This document shows, piece after piece, positions 1-8,043 of a stretch of DNA of 64,000 nucleotides. The stretch's first letter is position 1, and each line of letters starts with the position of its first letter. The position numbers and the translations under genes were made by a program. Location: contig NZ_JACIDK010000005.1 in NCBI RefSeq assembly GCF_014196295.1, forward strand, positions 124,001 to 188,000, written 5' to 3'. The notes beneath the pieces are model-generated. The model saw only the letters and a program-made list of their open reading frames with translations. It had not been told where the DNA came from and did not search any database. This stretch comes from Phenylobacterium haematophilum. Its GTDB lineage: Bacteria > Pseudomonadota > Alphaproteobacteria > Caulobacterales > Caulobacteraceae.

Positions 1-131
1 CCGCCCAGCTGCGGCAAGCCGCGCCGCAGCCGCAGGGCCGCGAAACTCGAAACTTCGCCCCCTGGGCGGTTGCGCCCGCGGCCTCACTCCGCATAACTCC
101 CCGGCAAAGCGTGAAACAGGGAGTGCGCGGC

Positions 132-2069
132 GTGAGCGAAGGCGAAGTCTTTCCGGTTCCCAAGGCCTGGGCCGAGCGGACGCACATGGACGCGGCCGGC
201 TACGAGGCCGCCGTGGCGCAAGTCGAGGCCGATCCGATCGGCTACTGGACCAAGGTCGCCGGCCGCCTCGACTGGAGCAAGCCGTTCACCCAGGTGAAGG
301 ACGTCTCGTTCAACAAGGACGACTTCCGCATCCGCTGGTACGCCGACGGCGAGCTGAACGTCTCGGTCAACTGCCTGGACCGCCACATCGCCACGCGCGG
401 CGACCAGAAGGCGATCATCTGGGAAGGCGACGGCGGCGAGACCACGACGTTCACCTATCGCGAGCTGCTGGCCGAAACCTGCCGCATGGCCAACGTGCTC
501 AAGGCCAAGGGCGTCAAGAAGGGCGACCGCGTCACCATCTACCTGCCGATGATTCCGCAGGCGGCCGTCGCCATGCTGGCCTGCGCCCGCATCGGCGCCG
601 TGCACTCGGTGATCTTCGGCGGCTTCTCGCCGGACTCGATCGCCGGCCGCATCCAGGACTGCGACAGCCGCATCGTCATCACCGCCGACGAGGGCCTGCG
701 CGGCGGCAAGACCGTGCCGCTGAAGCGCAACGTCGACGAGGCGCTGGCCGCCTGCCCGCAGGTCAAGGACGTCATCGTCGTGCGCCGCACCGGCGCGGAC
801 GTGCCGATGGTCGAAGGCCGCGACGCCTATTTCGGCGCACTGAAGAAGGACGTCGCCGACACCTGCGAGCCCGAGCCGATGAACGCGGAAGACCCGCTGT
901 TCATCCTCTACACCTCCGGTTCGACCGGAAAGCCCAAGGGCGTGCTGCACACCACCGGCGGCTACCTGACCTGGGCGGCCCACACCCACGAGCTGGTCTT
1001 CGACTACCGCCCCGGTGAGGTCTTCTGGTGCACGGCCGACGTGGGCTGGGTCACCGGCCACAGCTACGTCGTCTACGGTCCGCTCGCCAACGCCGCGACC
1101 AGCCTGATGTTCGAGGGCGTGCCGAACTACCCGACCAACTCCCGCTTCTGGGAGGTGATCGACAAGCACCAGGTCGAGATATTCTACACCGCCCCGACCG
1201 CCATCCGCGCCCTGATGCGCGACGGCGACGAGCCGGTGACCAGGACCTCGCGCAAGTCCCTGCGCCTGCTCGGCACGGTCGGCGAGCCCATCAATCCGGA
1301 AGCCTGGCTCTGGTACCACCGCGTGGTCGGCGAGGGCCGCTGCCCGATCGTCGACACCTACTGGCAGACCGAGACCGGCGCCTGCCTGGCCTCGCCGCTG
1401 CCGGGCGCCCATGCCGCCAAGCCCGGCTCCTGCGCCAAGCCGCTGCCGGGCGTGAAGTTCCAGCTTGTCGACGCCGAAGGGGGCGTGCTGGAGGGCGCGA
1501 CCTCCGGCAACCTCTGCATCACCGACAGCTGGCCTGGCCAGATGCGCACCGTCTACGGCGACCATCAGCGCTTCTTCGACACCTACTTCTCGACCTATCC
1601 GGGCAAGTACTTCACCGGCGACGGCTGCCGCCGCGACGAGGACGGCTACTACTGGATCACCGGCCGGGTCGACGACGTGATCAACGTCTCGGGCCACCGC
1701 CTGGGCACCGCTGAGATCGAGAGCGCGCTGGTCGGCAACGAGCACGTCGCCGAGGCCGCGGTCGTCGGCTACCCGCACGACGTCAAGGGCCAGGGGGTCT
1801 ACTGCTTCGTGACCCTGAAGGCGGACGTGGCGCCGACCGACATCCTGCAGGCCGAGCTCAAGGGCTGGGTCCGCCGCGAGATCGGTCCCTTCGCGGCCCC
1901 CGACGTCGTGCAGTTCGCGCCGGGCCTGCCCAAGACCCGCTCGGGCAAGATCATGCGCCGCATCCTGCGCAAGATCGCCGAGAACGACCTCGGCAACCTC
2001 GGCGACACCACCACGCTCGCCGATCCGGCCGTCGTCGACGACCTGGTCAAGAACCGTCACGGCTCCTGA
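132..2069 (+). CDS. acs: acetyl-coenzyme A synthetase
   Basis: This cytoplasmic AMP-forming ligase activates acetate to acetyl-CoA through acetyl-AMP. The 645-residue length is normal for Acs. The ATP-binding motif [11 protein letters not shown] is at residues 260-270. The C-terminal PKTRSGK motif places the catalytic and regulatory lysine at K606, the residue that is acetylated in the Salmonella enzyme. The GTG at 132 is chosen because AGGGAG lies 8 bases upstream; an in-frame GTG at 111 lacks such a site. The frame stays open to the window edge, but the family normally begins near this point. Bases 1-110 hold no convincing gene. No dedicated regulator is visible nearby. Confidence 0.96.
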   Translation: MSEGEVFPVPKAWAERTHMDAAGYEAAVAQVEADPIGYWTKVAGRLDWSKPFTQVKDVSFNKDDFRIRWYADGELNVSVNCLDRHIATRGDQKAIIWEGDGGETTTFTYRELLAETCRMANVLKAKGVKKGDRVTIYLPMIPQAAVAMLACARIGAVHSVIFGGFSPDSIAGRIQDCDSRIVITADEGLRGGKTVPLKRNVDEALAACPQVKDVIVVRRTGADVPMVEGRDAYFGALKKDVADTCEPEPMNAEDPLFILYTSGSTGKPKGVLHTTGGYLTWAAHTHELVFDYRPGEVFWCTADVGWVTGHSYVVYGPLANAATSLMFEGVPNYPTNSRFWEVIDKHQVEIFYTAPTAIRALMRDGDEPVTRTSRKSLRLLGTVGEPINPEAWLWYHRVVGEGRCPIVDTYWQTETGACLASPLPGAHAAKPGSCAKPLPGVKFQLVDAEGGVLEGATSGNLCITDSWPGQMRTVYGDHQRFFDTYFSTYPGKYFTGDGCRRDEDGYYWITGRVDDVINVSGHRLGTAEIESALVGNEHVAEAAVVGYPHDVKGQGVYCFVTLKADVAPTDILQAELKGWVRREIGPFAAPDVVQFAPGLPKTRSGKIMRRILRKIAENDLGNLGDTTTLADPAVVDDLVKNRHGS

Positions 2070-2077
2070 GGCGTTAC

Positions 2078-2107
2078 CCCTCACGGGGAGAAGCTGCGCC
2101 GTGAGGG
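2078..2107 (+). promoter_or_regulatory. hairpin overlapping the ribosome binding site of the next gene
   Basis: CCCTCACGG (2078-2086) and CCGTGAGGG (2099-2107) form a perfect 9-bp stem with a 12-base loop between acs and the next gene. The 3' arm contains the GAGGG Shine-Dalgarno sequence for the ATG at 2114, so the stem could limit its translation. There is no T-tract, so it is not a classical terminator. Confidence 0.35.
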
Positions 2108-2113
2108 AACGCC

Positions 2114-2680
2114 ATGCGGGCGCTCGCCGCCCTTGCCGTCGCTCTGGTCCTCGTCGGACCCGGGCCGGCTTGGGCTGACGCCGGCCCGAACCGCGATGGC
2201 ATTCGCGTGGAGGTGACCGCCGATCCGGGCGGCTCCTCAGGGCTGATCCGCGGCAGCGTCGAGATCGACGCCCCGCCAGAGGCGGTCTGGAAGGTGGTGG
2301 TCGACTGCGATCTCGCCCCGCGCATGGTCAAGCGCCTCAAGAGCTGCCGCATCCTCGAACATGACCCGGCCGGACGCTGGGACGTGCGCGAACATGTCAG
2401 CCGCGCCGGGATTCTGCCGGCGGTGCGCAGCGTGTTCCGTTCCGAATACGACCCGCCGCACCGCATCCGCTTCTATCGCGAAGGCGGCCAGCTGCAGGTG
2501 CTGAACGGCGAATGGCGGCTGATCCCGCTCGACGGCGGCGCCCGCACCCGCGTGCTCTACGAGAGCCGCGCCTCGACCCCCTTCGCCATTCCCGCCCCCA
2601 TCGCCCGCATGGCCCTGCGCCGCGACATCCCCGACGCCCTCGCCGCCCTCCGCCGCGAGGTGATGGCGCGGACGAAGTAG
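2114..2680 (+). CDS. secreted SRPBCC (START-like, polyketide cyclase/COQ10 type) protein
   Basis: This is a 188-residue protein with a cleavable signal peptide (about residues 1-22, ending AWADA), so it is exported to the periplasm. The rest resembles the SRPBCC helix-grip fold. An early strand carries the family signature IDAPPEAVWKVVVDCDLAPR (about residues 49-68), and a long C-terminal helix follows (about 165-186). The family binds hydrophobic ligands such as quinones or lipids, but the ligand here cannot be read from sequence. It follows acs on the same strand after 44 bases and may be cotranscribed with it. The GAGGG site 7 bases before the ATG supports this start. Confidence 0.75.
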   Translation: MRALAALAVALVLVGPGPAWADAGPNRDGIRVEVTADPGGSSGLIRGSVEIDAPPEAVWKVVVDCDLAPRMVKRLKSCRILEHDPAGRWDVREHVSRAGILPAVRSVFRSEYDPPHRIRFYREGGQLQVLNGEWRLIPLDGGARTRVLYESRASTPFAIPAPIARMALRRDIPDALAALRREVMARTK

Positions 2681-2701
2681 CGGCGCAGGCGAACGCCAAG
2701 G

Positions 2702-2841
2702 TGTCATCCCGGTTTCGGCGCAGCCGAAGACCGGGACCCATTCGCGCCGTGCCGGCCGTTCCTAGACCCCGCCGCGCCGCAGCCTGCCCCATCCGGTGTT
2801 CATGGGTCCCGGACAAGCGCTTCGCGCTTTCCGGGATGACA
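2702..2841. repeat. dispersed palindromic intergenic repeat, copy 1
   Basis: This 140-bp element is bounded by the inverted ends TGTCATCCCGG and CCGGGATGACA. Both ends carry an inner hairpin, and the centre is unrelated filler. Its left arm is almost exactly the reverse complement of the right arm of the copy at 4950-5081. Both copies lie just downstream of a + strand gene. It looks like a REP- or MITE-like family; no transposase is present. Confidence 0.75.
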
Positions 2842-2862
2842 TCTGCGGGATAATCCACCGCC

Positions 2863-3846
2863 ATGTCCTTCGACCTGCCGCCCCAGCTCCGCCTCGCCGC
2901 CGATCGCCTGATGGAGGGCGTCTCGCGCAAAGACATGGCTGAGCGGGCCGGCGCGATCTCGGCCCGCTACCGGGCGGGGGGCGGCTCGGCCGCCGTGGTC
3001 GCCGGCCAGGCCGACGCCACGGCCTATGTGCTGACACGGCTGCCGGCGACCTACGCCGCCTGCGGCCGGGTGTTCGAAGAGCTGACCCTGCGCGCGCCCG
3101 GCTTCGCTCCCGCCAGTCTGCTCGACGCCGGCGCAGGCCCGGGCGGGGCCGGCTGGGCGGCGCTGGAGACCTGGCCGCAGCTCGTCCGCGCCAGCCTCCT
3201 CGACTCCAACCGCGCCTTCCTCGACATCGCCGCGACCCTCGCCGCCGACGCGCCGACGCCGCTGAAAGACGCCGAGCGCATCCGCGCCGACCTCACCGCC
3301 CCGGGCGCCTGGCCCAGCGCCGACCTCGTCGTCGCCAGCTACGCCCTGGCCGAGATCCCTGAGGCCAAGCAGGCGGCGACCATCGCCGCGCTCTGGGCCT
3401 CGGCCCTCGGCGTCCTGGCCATCGTCGAGCCCGGCACGCCGGCCGGCTGGCGGCGGATCCTCGCCGCCCGCGCGACGCTGATCGAGGCCGGCGCGGCGAT
3501 CCTCGCCCCCTGCCCGCACCAGGCGCCCTGCCCGCTGGCCGCCCCCGACTGGTGCCACTTCAGCCAGCGCCTGGCCCGCTCGCGTGACCACCGCCTGGCC
3601 AAGGGCGCCGAGACCCCGTTCGAGGACGAGAAGTTCATCTACCTGCTGGCCGCCCGCCCCGGCGTTGCGGCCGAGGCGCCGACGCCGCGCGTCCTGGCCC
3701 CGCCGCGGGCCGGCAAGCCGGGGATCGAACTCAAGCTCTGCACCCCGCAGGGAACCGCCGAGCTGCGTTTCGCCGCCAAGCGCGACAAGCCCGCCTACTC
3801 GATCGCCCGTCGGCTCGACTGGGGCGAGGCGCTCCCCGCGGACTGA
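2863..3846 (+). CDS. Rsm22-family methyltransferase-like protein
   Basis: This 327-residue protein resembles the Rsm22 family, which includes mitochondrial small-subunit ribosome assembly factors and alphaproteobacterial relatives. The SAM-binding motif LLDAGAGPGGAGW lies at about residues 86-98. A four-cysteine cluster (CPHQAPCPL followed by WCHF, about residues 216-234) is typical of the family and may hold an iron-sulfur cluster, as reported for Rsm22 relatives. The ATG follows the 140-bp repeat by about 20 bases. By family it should act on, or help assemble, the small ribosomal subunit; the target nucleotide is not evident. Confidence 0.85.
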   Translation: MSFDLPPQLRLAADRLMEGVSRKDMAERAGAISARYRAGGGSAAVVAGQADATAYVLTRLPATYAACGRVFEELTLRAPGFAPASLLDAGAGPGGAGWAALETWPQLVRASLLDSNRAFLDIAATLAADAPTPLKDAERIRADLTAPGAWPSADLVVASYALAEIPEAKQAATIAALWASALGVLAIVEPGTPAGWRRILAARATLIEAGAAILAPCPHQAPCPLAAPDWCHFSQRLARSRDHRLAKGAETPFEDEKFIYLLAARPGVAAEAPTPRVLAPPRAGKPGIELKLCTPQGTAELRFAAKRDKPAYSIARRLDWGEALPAD

Positions 3847-3848
3847 TC

Positions 3849-3864
3849 TCGAACATTTGTTTGA
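3849..3864. promoter_or_regulatory. palindromic operator-like site upstream of an MDR oxidoreductase
   Basis: TCGAACATTTGTTTGA is an imperfect palindrome (TCGAACA, 2-bp centre, TGTTTGA). Its exact reverse complement occurs at 34159-34174, also ahead of an MDR oxidoreductase gene. Read on the other strand it matches the PsrA-type consensus CAAAC-N2-4-GTTTG with one mismatch. This suggests binding by a TetR-family regulator. The site is 93 bases before the ATG at 3958. Confidence 0.55.
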
Positions 3865-3957
3865 AGGCCCTGGCCTTACGGCGTTCGGCAGGCGACAACT
3901 CCCGTTCGGCCCATCCGCATTCAGGGCCGACGCATTTCAAAAACGCAGGGAGGCCAT

Positions 3958-4941
3958 ATGCCCAAAAGCCGTGAGATCCACCTCGTCGCCCGCCCGAACG
4001 GCATGCCCGCCCAGGGCGACTTCGCCCTGATCGAGACGCAAGTTCCAGACGCCGCCGACGGCGAGGTGCTGGTCGAGAACCTCTACATGTCGGTCGACCC
4101 GGCCATGCGTCCGCGGCTGACCGCCGGCCAGGACCTGAACGTCGCCATGATGGGCGGCGCGCTGGGCCGCGTCGTGCAGTCCAAGAACCCCGACTTCGCG
4201 GTCGGCGACCTGGTTTCCAACCGCAACGGCTTTCGCGAGTTCTTCACCTCCGACGGCAAGGGCCTGACCAAGCTGGTCTCCGATCCCGACCTGCCGGTCA
4301 CCGTCCACATGCACGCGCTCGGCATGACCGGCTTCACCGCCTATGGCGGCCTGCTGCACATCGGCGCGCTGAAGGACGGCGAGCAGGTGTTCGTCTCCAC
4401 CGCCGCCGGCGCGGTCGGCTCGGTCGCCGCCCAGATCGCCAAGATCAAGGGCTGCTACGTGGTCGGCTCGACCGGCGCGGCCGACAAGGCCGCCTGGCTG
4501 AAGGAGGAGGTCGGGCTCGACGCGGTGATCAACTACAAGGAAACGCCGATCCGCAAGGCGCTCGAAGAAGCCACCCCCAAGGGCATCGACGTCTATTTCG
4601 ACAATGTCGGCGGCGATCATCTCGAGGCCGCCCTGCGCCGCATCAACACGCTCGGCCGGATCCCGGTCTGCGGCTTCATTTCCGGCTACAATTCGGGTCA
4701 CTCCAGCGTTTCGAACCTGTCGAACATCATCTATGCGCGGGTGATGCTGCGCGGCTTCGTCGGCACCGACTTCATGCACCTCTACGGGGACTTCCAGCGC
4801 GACATGGCCGGCTGGCTGAAGGAGGGCAAGGTCAAGTATCAGGAGACCATCCTCGACGGGATCGCCAACGCCCCGAACGCGCTGATCGGCCTGATGGAAG
4901 GCAAGAACTCCGGCAAGATGCTGGTCAAGTTGGCGGAGTAG
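3958..4941 (+). CDS. NADP-dependent medium-chain oxidoreductase (CurA/prostaglandin reductase-like)
   Basis: This 327-residue cytoplasmic enzyme belongs to the zinc-free MDR group that includes CurA and the leukotriene B4 or prostaglandin reductases. These enzymes reduce activated carbon-carbon double bonds with NADPH. A GroES-like N-terminal half is followed by a Rossmann half with AAGAVGSVAAQ at about residues 149-159. YFDNVGG near residue 217 and the C-terminal SGKMLVKL are also family-typical. A strong AGGGAGG precedes the ATG. The 16-bp palindrome at 3849-3864 suggests repressor control. The substrate cannot be inferred. Confidence 0.85.
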   Translation: MPKSREIHLVARPNGMPAQGDFALIETQVPDAADGEVLVENLYMSVDPAMRPRLTAGQDLNVAMMGGALGRVVQSKNPDFAVGDLVSNRNGFREFFTSDGKGLTKLVSDPDLPVTVHMHALGMTGFTAYGGLLHIGALKDGEQVFVSTAAGAVGSVAAQIAKIKGCYVVGSTGAADKAAWLKEEVGLDAVINYKETPIRKALEEATPKGIDVYFDNVGGDHLEAALRRINTLGRIPVCGFISGYNSGHSSVSNLSNIIYARVMLRGFVGTDFMHLYGDFQRDMAGWLKEGKVKYQETILDGIANAPNALIGLMEGKNSGKMLVKLAE

Positions 4942-4949
4942 GCAAGGCC

Positions 4950-5081
4950 GTCATCCCGGTTTGCGAAGTAAGACCGGGACCCATTCGCGCCGGACTTTCG
5001 GATGTGGCGCCACAGCAGGGCCTACCTGCCCTTCAGTGTTCATGGATCCCGGTCTTCGGCTGCGCCGAAACCGGGATGACA
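4950..5081. repeat. dispersed palindromic intergenic repeat, copy 2
   Basis: This 132-bp element starts GTCATCCCGG and ends CCGGGATGACA. It shares its outer blocks with the copy at 2702-2841, including AAGACCGGGACCCATTCGCG, and the two have unrelated centres. Its right arm is nearly identical, in inverted orientation, to the left arm of copy 1. It lies between two + strand genes and reads open into the next coding frame, so it can mislead start prediction there. Confidence 0.75.
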
Positions 5082-5179
5082 CCTCCCGCAATCCTCCCAG
5101 CGTGGATGATGACAATCCCGTAAGCTTCCCAACCCCGAGGCGGGTGCTAGGGTCGGCGCTCGCCAACCGGGAAGTTCGT

Positions 5180-7981
5180 ATGCTTCGTCACGCCGCCCTC
5201 GCGCTCACCCTCTGCCTGGGCCTCGCCCTTCCCGCCTACGCGGCCGACACAGTCCCCCCCATCGCCTACAAGGAGCGCACGCTTCCCAACGGCATGAAGG
5301 TGTTCTCGTCGGTCGACCGCACCACGCCGAACGTGACGGTCCAGGTCTGGTATGGGGTCGGCTCCAAGGACGACCCGGTCGGCCGCTCCGGCTTCGCGCA
5401 CCTCTTCGAACACATGATGTTCAAGGCCACGCGCGACATGCCGTCGGAAACCATCGACCGCATGACCGAGGACGTCGGCGGCTTCAACAACGCCTCCACC
5501 TACGACGACTTCACCAACTACTACGAGGTCGTGCCGGCCAATCACCTCCAGCGCCTGCTGTGGGTCGAGGCCCAGCGCCTGGGCTCGCTGGTCGTCGACG
5601 AAGCGACCTTCAAGTCCGAGCGCGACGTCGTGAAGGAGGAGCTGCGCCAATCGGTGCTGAGCCACCCCTACGGCCGCCTCTTCTATCTCTACCTGCCCCA
5701 GGCCAGCTACCAGGTGCACCCCTACAAGCGCCCGGGCATCGGCTCGATCGAGGAGCTGGACGCCGCCACCATCGACGACGTGCGCGCCTTCCACGCCGCC
5801 TACTACCGTCCCGACAACGCCGCCCTGATCGTCGTCGGCAATTTCGATCAGGCTGAGCTCGACGCTTGGGTCGACAAGTATTTCGGCCCCCTAAAGACCC
5901 CCGCCACCCCGATCAAGCGGGTCACCGCCGTCGAGCCTCCGCGCACCGCGCCCGGTGTCTTCAAGGGCTACGGCCCCAACGTGCCGCTGCCGGCGATCCT
6001 GATGACCTGGCACGCGCCCGACGCCGCCAGCCCCGACGCCCCGGCGCTCAGCGTGCTCGACGCCATCCTCTCCAGCGGCAAGTCATCGCGGCTCTACAAC
6101 AGCCTGGTCTACGACCAACAGGTGGCGACCGAGGTGTTCTCCGACGCCTCCCTGCCCCAGCAGCCGGGCCTGGTGATGCTGGGCGCCATCCTGTCGGGCG
6201 GCAAGTCGATCGACGATGGCCAGAAGGCGCTGCTCGCCGAAGTGGCCAAGCTGCGCGACGCCCCGCCCACCGACGACGAGCTGGCCGAGGCCAAGAACGA
6301 GCTGATCGCCGGCAAGCTGCGCGAGCGCGAGACCATCGACGGCCGCGCCTTCGCCCTCGGCTACGCCCTGCGCACCGCCGGCGACGCCGCCCTGGCCAAC
6401 CGCGAGCTGGCTGAGCTCCAGGCCGTCACCGCCGCCGACGTGCAGCGCGTGGCGCAGACGTATCTGACCGACGCCGGCCGCATGACCATCCTCTACCAGC
6501 CCGAAAGCGCCCGCCCGGCCGGCGAGAAGGACGCCGCGCCCAAGCCGCCGGTCGTCGCCTCGGCCAAGTACACGGGCCCGGTGGTCACGCTCGCCCCGGA
6601 GGACCAGCGCCAGACCCCCCCGCCGGTCGCCGCTCCGGTCGAACCGGTGCTGCCCAAGCCGGCCGAGAAGACCCTGGCCAACGGCCTGCGGGTCATCGTC
6701 GCCAAATCTTCCGACCTGCCGCTGGTCTCGGCTTCGCTCACCGTGCGGGCCGGGGCCTGGGCCGATCCGCAAGGACTGGCCGGCGCCATGGGCATGACCG
6801 CCGGCATGCTGACCGAGGGCACCAAGACCCGCGGCGCCCAGGAGATCGCCAGCCAGACCGAGGCCCTCGGCGCCGTGCTGTCGTCCGGCGGCGGCCAGGA
6901 GTCCTCGGCCGTCACGCTCAACGTGATGCCCGAGAAGCTGCCGGCCGCCATGGCGATCATGGCCGACGTGGTGAAGAACCCGGCCTTCGCCAACGAAGAA
7001 CTGGAGCGCCAGCGCGTCCAGGCGCTCGACGGCCTCGCGGTCGCCTACCAGTCGCCGGGCCAGCTGGCCGGCTTCGCCGCCTCGCCGGTGATCTTCTCCG
7101 GCACCAGCTTCGGCCACGTCGCCTCCGGCACCCCGGCCTCGCTGGCCCGGCTCAAGACCGAAGACCTCGCCAAACTGCATGGCCAGTACTTCCGGCCCGA
7201 CAACGCCATCCTGGTGCTGACCGGCGACATCACCCCCGAGCAGGGCTTCACGCTGGCCGAGGGCGCGTTCGGCGACTGGAAGGCTCCAGCCGGCCCCGCC
7301 CCGGCCCGCGCCGACGTGGCCCCCAAGGCCGCGCCGCGCGCCGTCGCCATCGACCTCCCAGGCACAGGCCAGGCGGCGGTCACGCTCGCCAAGGCCGCGA
7401 TCTCGCGCGGCGACCCCGCCTACTACCCCGGCGTCGTCGCCAACTCGGTGCTCGGCGGCGGCTATTCGGCCCGCCTCAACCAGGAAATCCGCATCAAGCG
7501 CGGGCTCTCCTACGGCGCCAATTCGCGGCTCTCGGCCATGCGCACCACCGGCCTGTTCCGTGCCGCGGCCCAGACCAAGAACGAGTCCGCCCCGCAGGTC
7601 CTCGACCTGATGCTGGTCGAGCTCAAGCGCCTGGCCGACGCGCCCACCAGCGCCGACGAACTGAAGGCCCGAAAGTCGGTGCTGATCGGCGGCTTTGGCC
7701 GCGAACTGGCCACCACCGACGGCCTGGCCGGCATCCTCGGCAACCTCGCCCTCTACGACCTGCCGCTCAGCGAAGTGGCCGACTACACGGCCAAGGTCGA
7801 CGCGGTCACCGCCGGCCAGGTCCAGGACTTCGCGGCCAGGAACCTCGCCCCAGGCAGCCTCAGCGTCATCGTCGCCGGGGACGCCAAGGCGTTCTCGGAC
7901 GGACTCAAGCAGCGCCGCCCGAACCTGGAACTGGTCCCGGCCAAGGACATCGACCTGGATGCGGTGAACTTGAGGAAGTAG
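5180..7981 (+). CDS. M16 family zinc metallopeptidase, two tandem M16 units
   Basis: This 933-residue exported peptidase has a signal peptide in the first 22 residues (ALALTLCLGLALPAYA). The first half carries the inverted zinc motif HLFEH at residues 74-78 and a downstream KEE near residue 152 that supplies the third ligand. The second half (from about residue 500) repeats the fold but lacks HxxEH, as usual for the non-catalytic half of such proteins. It retains GGGYSARLNQEIR and the RGLSYGANS motif that help close the chamber. The ATG at 5180 is chosen because upstream codons run into the intergenic repeat and the signal peptide begins here. It probably degrades peptides in the periplasm. 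Confidence 0.93.
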   Translation: MLRHAALALTLCLGLALPAYAADTVPPIAYKERTLPNGMKVFSSVDRTTPNVTVQVWYGVGSKDDPVGRSGFAHLFEHMMFKATRDMPSETIDRMTEDVGGFNNASTYDDFTNYYEVVPANHLQRLLWVEAQRLGSLVVDEATFKSERDVVKEELRQSVLSHPYGRLFYLYLPQASYQVHPYKRPGIGSIEELDAATIDDVRAFHAAYYRPDNAALIVVGNFDQAELDAWVDKYFGPLKTPATPIKRVTAVEPPRTAPGVFKGYGPNVPLPAILMTWHAPDAASPDAPALSVLDAILSSGKSSRLYNSLVYDQQVATEVFSDASLPQQPGLVMLGAILSGGKSIDDGQKALLAEVAKLRDAPPTDDELAEAKNELIAGKLRERETIDGRAFALGYALRTAGDAALANRELAELQAVTAADVQRVAQTYLTDAGRMTILYQPESARPAGEKDAAPKPPVVASAKYTGPVVTLAPEDQRQTPPPVAAPVEPVLPKPAEKTLANGLRVIVAKSSDLPLVSASLTVRAGAWADPQGLAGAMGMTAGMLTEGTKTRGAQEIASQTEALGAVLSSGGGQESSAVTLNVMPEKLPAAMAIMADVVKNPAFANEELERQRVQALDGLAVAYQSPGQLAGFAASPVIFSGTSFGHVASGTPASLARLKTEDLAKLHGQYFRPDNAILVLTGDITPEQGFTLAEGAFGDWKAPAGPAPARADVAPKAAPRAVAIDLPGTGQAAVTLAKAAISRGDPAYYPGVVANSVLGGGYSARLNQEIRIKRGLSYGANSRLSAMRTTGLFRAAAQTKNESAPQVLDLMLVELKRLADAPTSADELKARKSVLIGGFGRELATTDGLAGILGNLALYDLPLSEVADYTAKVDAVTAGQVQDFAARNLAPGSLSVIVAGDAKAFSDGLKQRRPNLELVPAKDIDLDAVNLRK

Positions 7982-8007
7982 GCGGCCGAAGCAGCCGCAC
8001 AGTCTCG

Positions 8008-8032
8008 TCCCTCTCCCCGGCGGGGAGAGGGA
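8008..8032. terminator. hairpin between convergent genes
   Basis: TCCCTCTCCCCG and CGGGGAGAGGGA form perfect 12-bp arms around one base, between the converging M16 and Hsp70-like genes. No T-tract follows on either strand. It is probably a bidirectional terminator or a short intergenic repeat. Confidence 0.5.
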
Positions 8033-8043
8033 GTTACGGCTCC

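Noticed and set aside
84..2084. 666-codon open frame antisense to acs
   Set aside because: High GC with biased third positions leaves long open frames opposite real genes; the product is a low-complexity mix of G, A, D, R and L without a recognisable domain.
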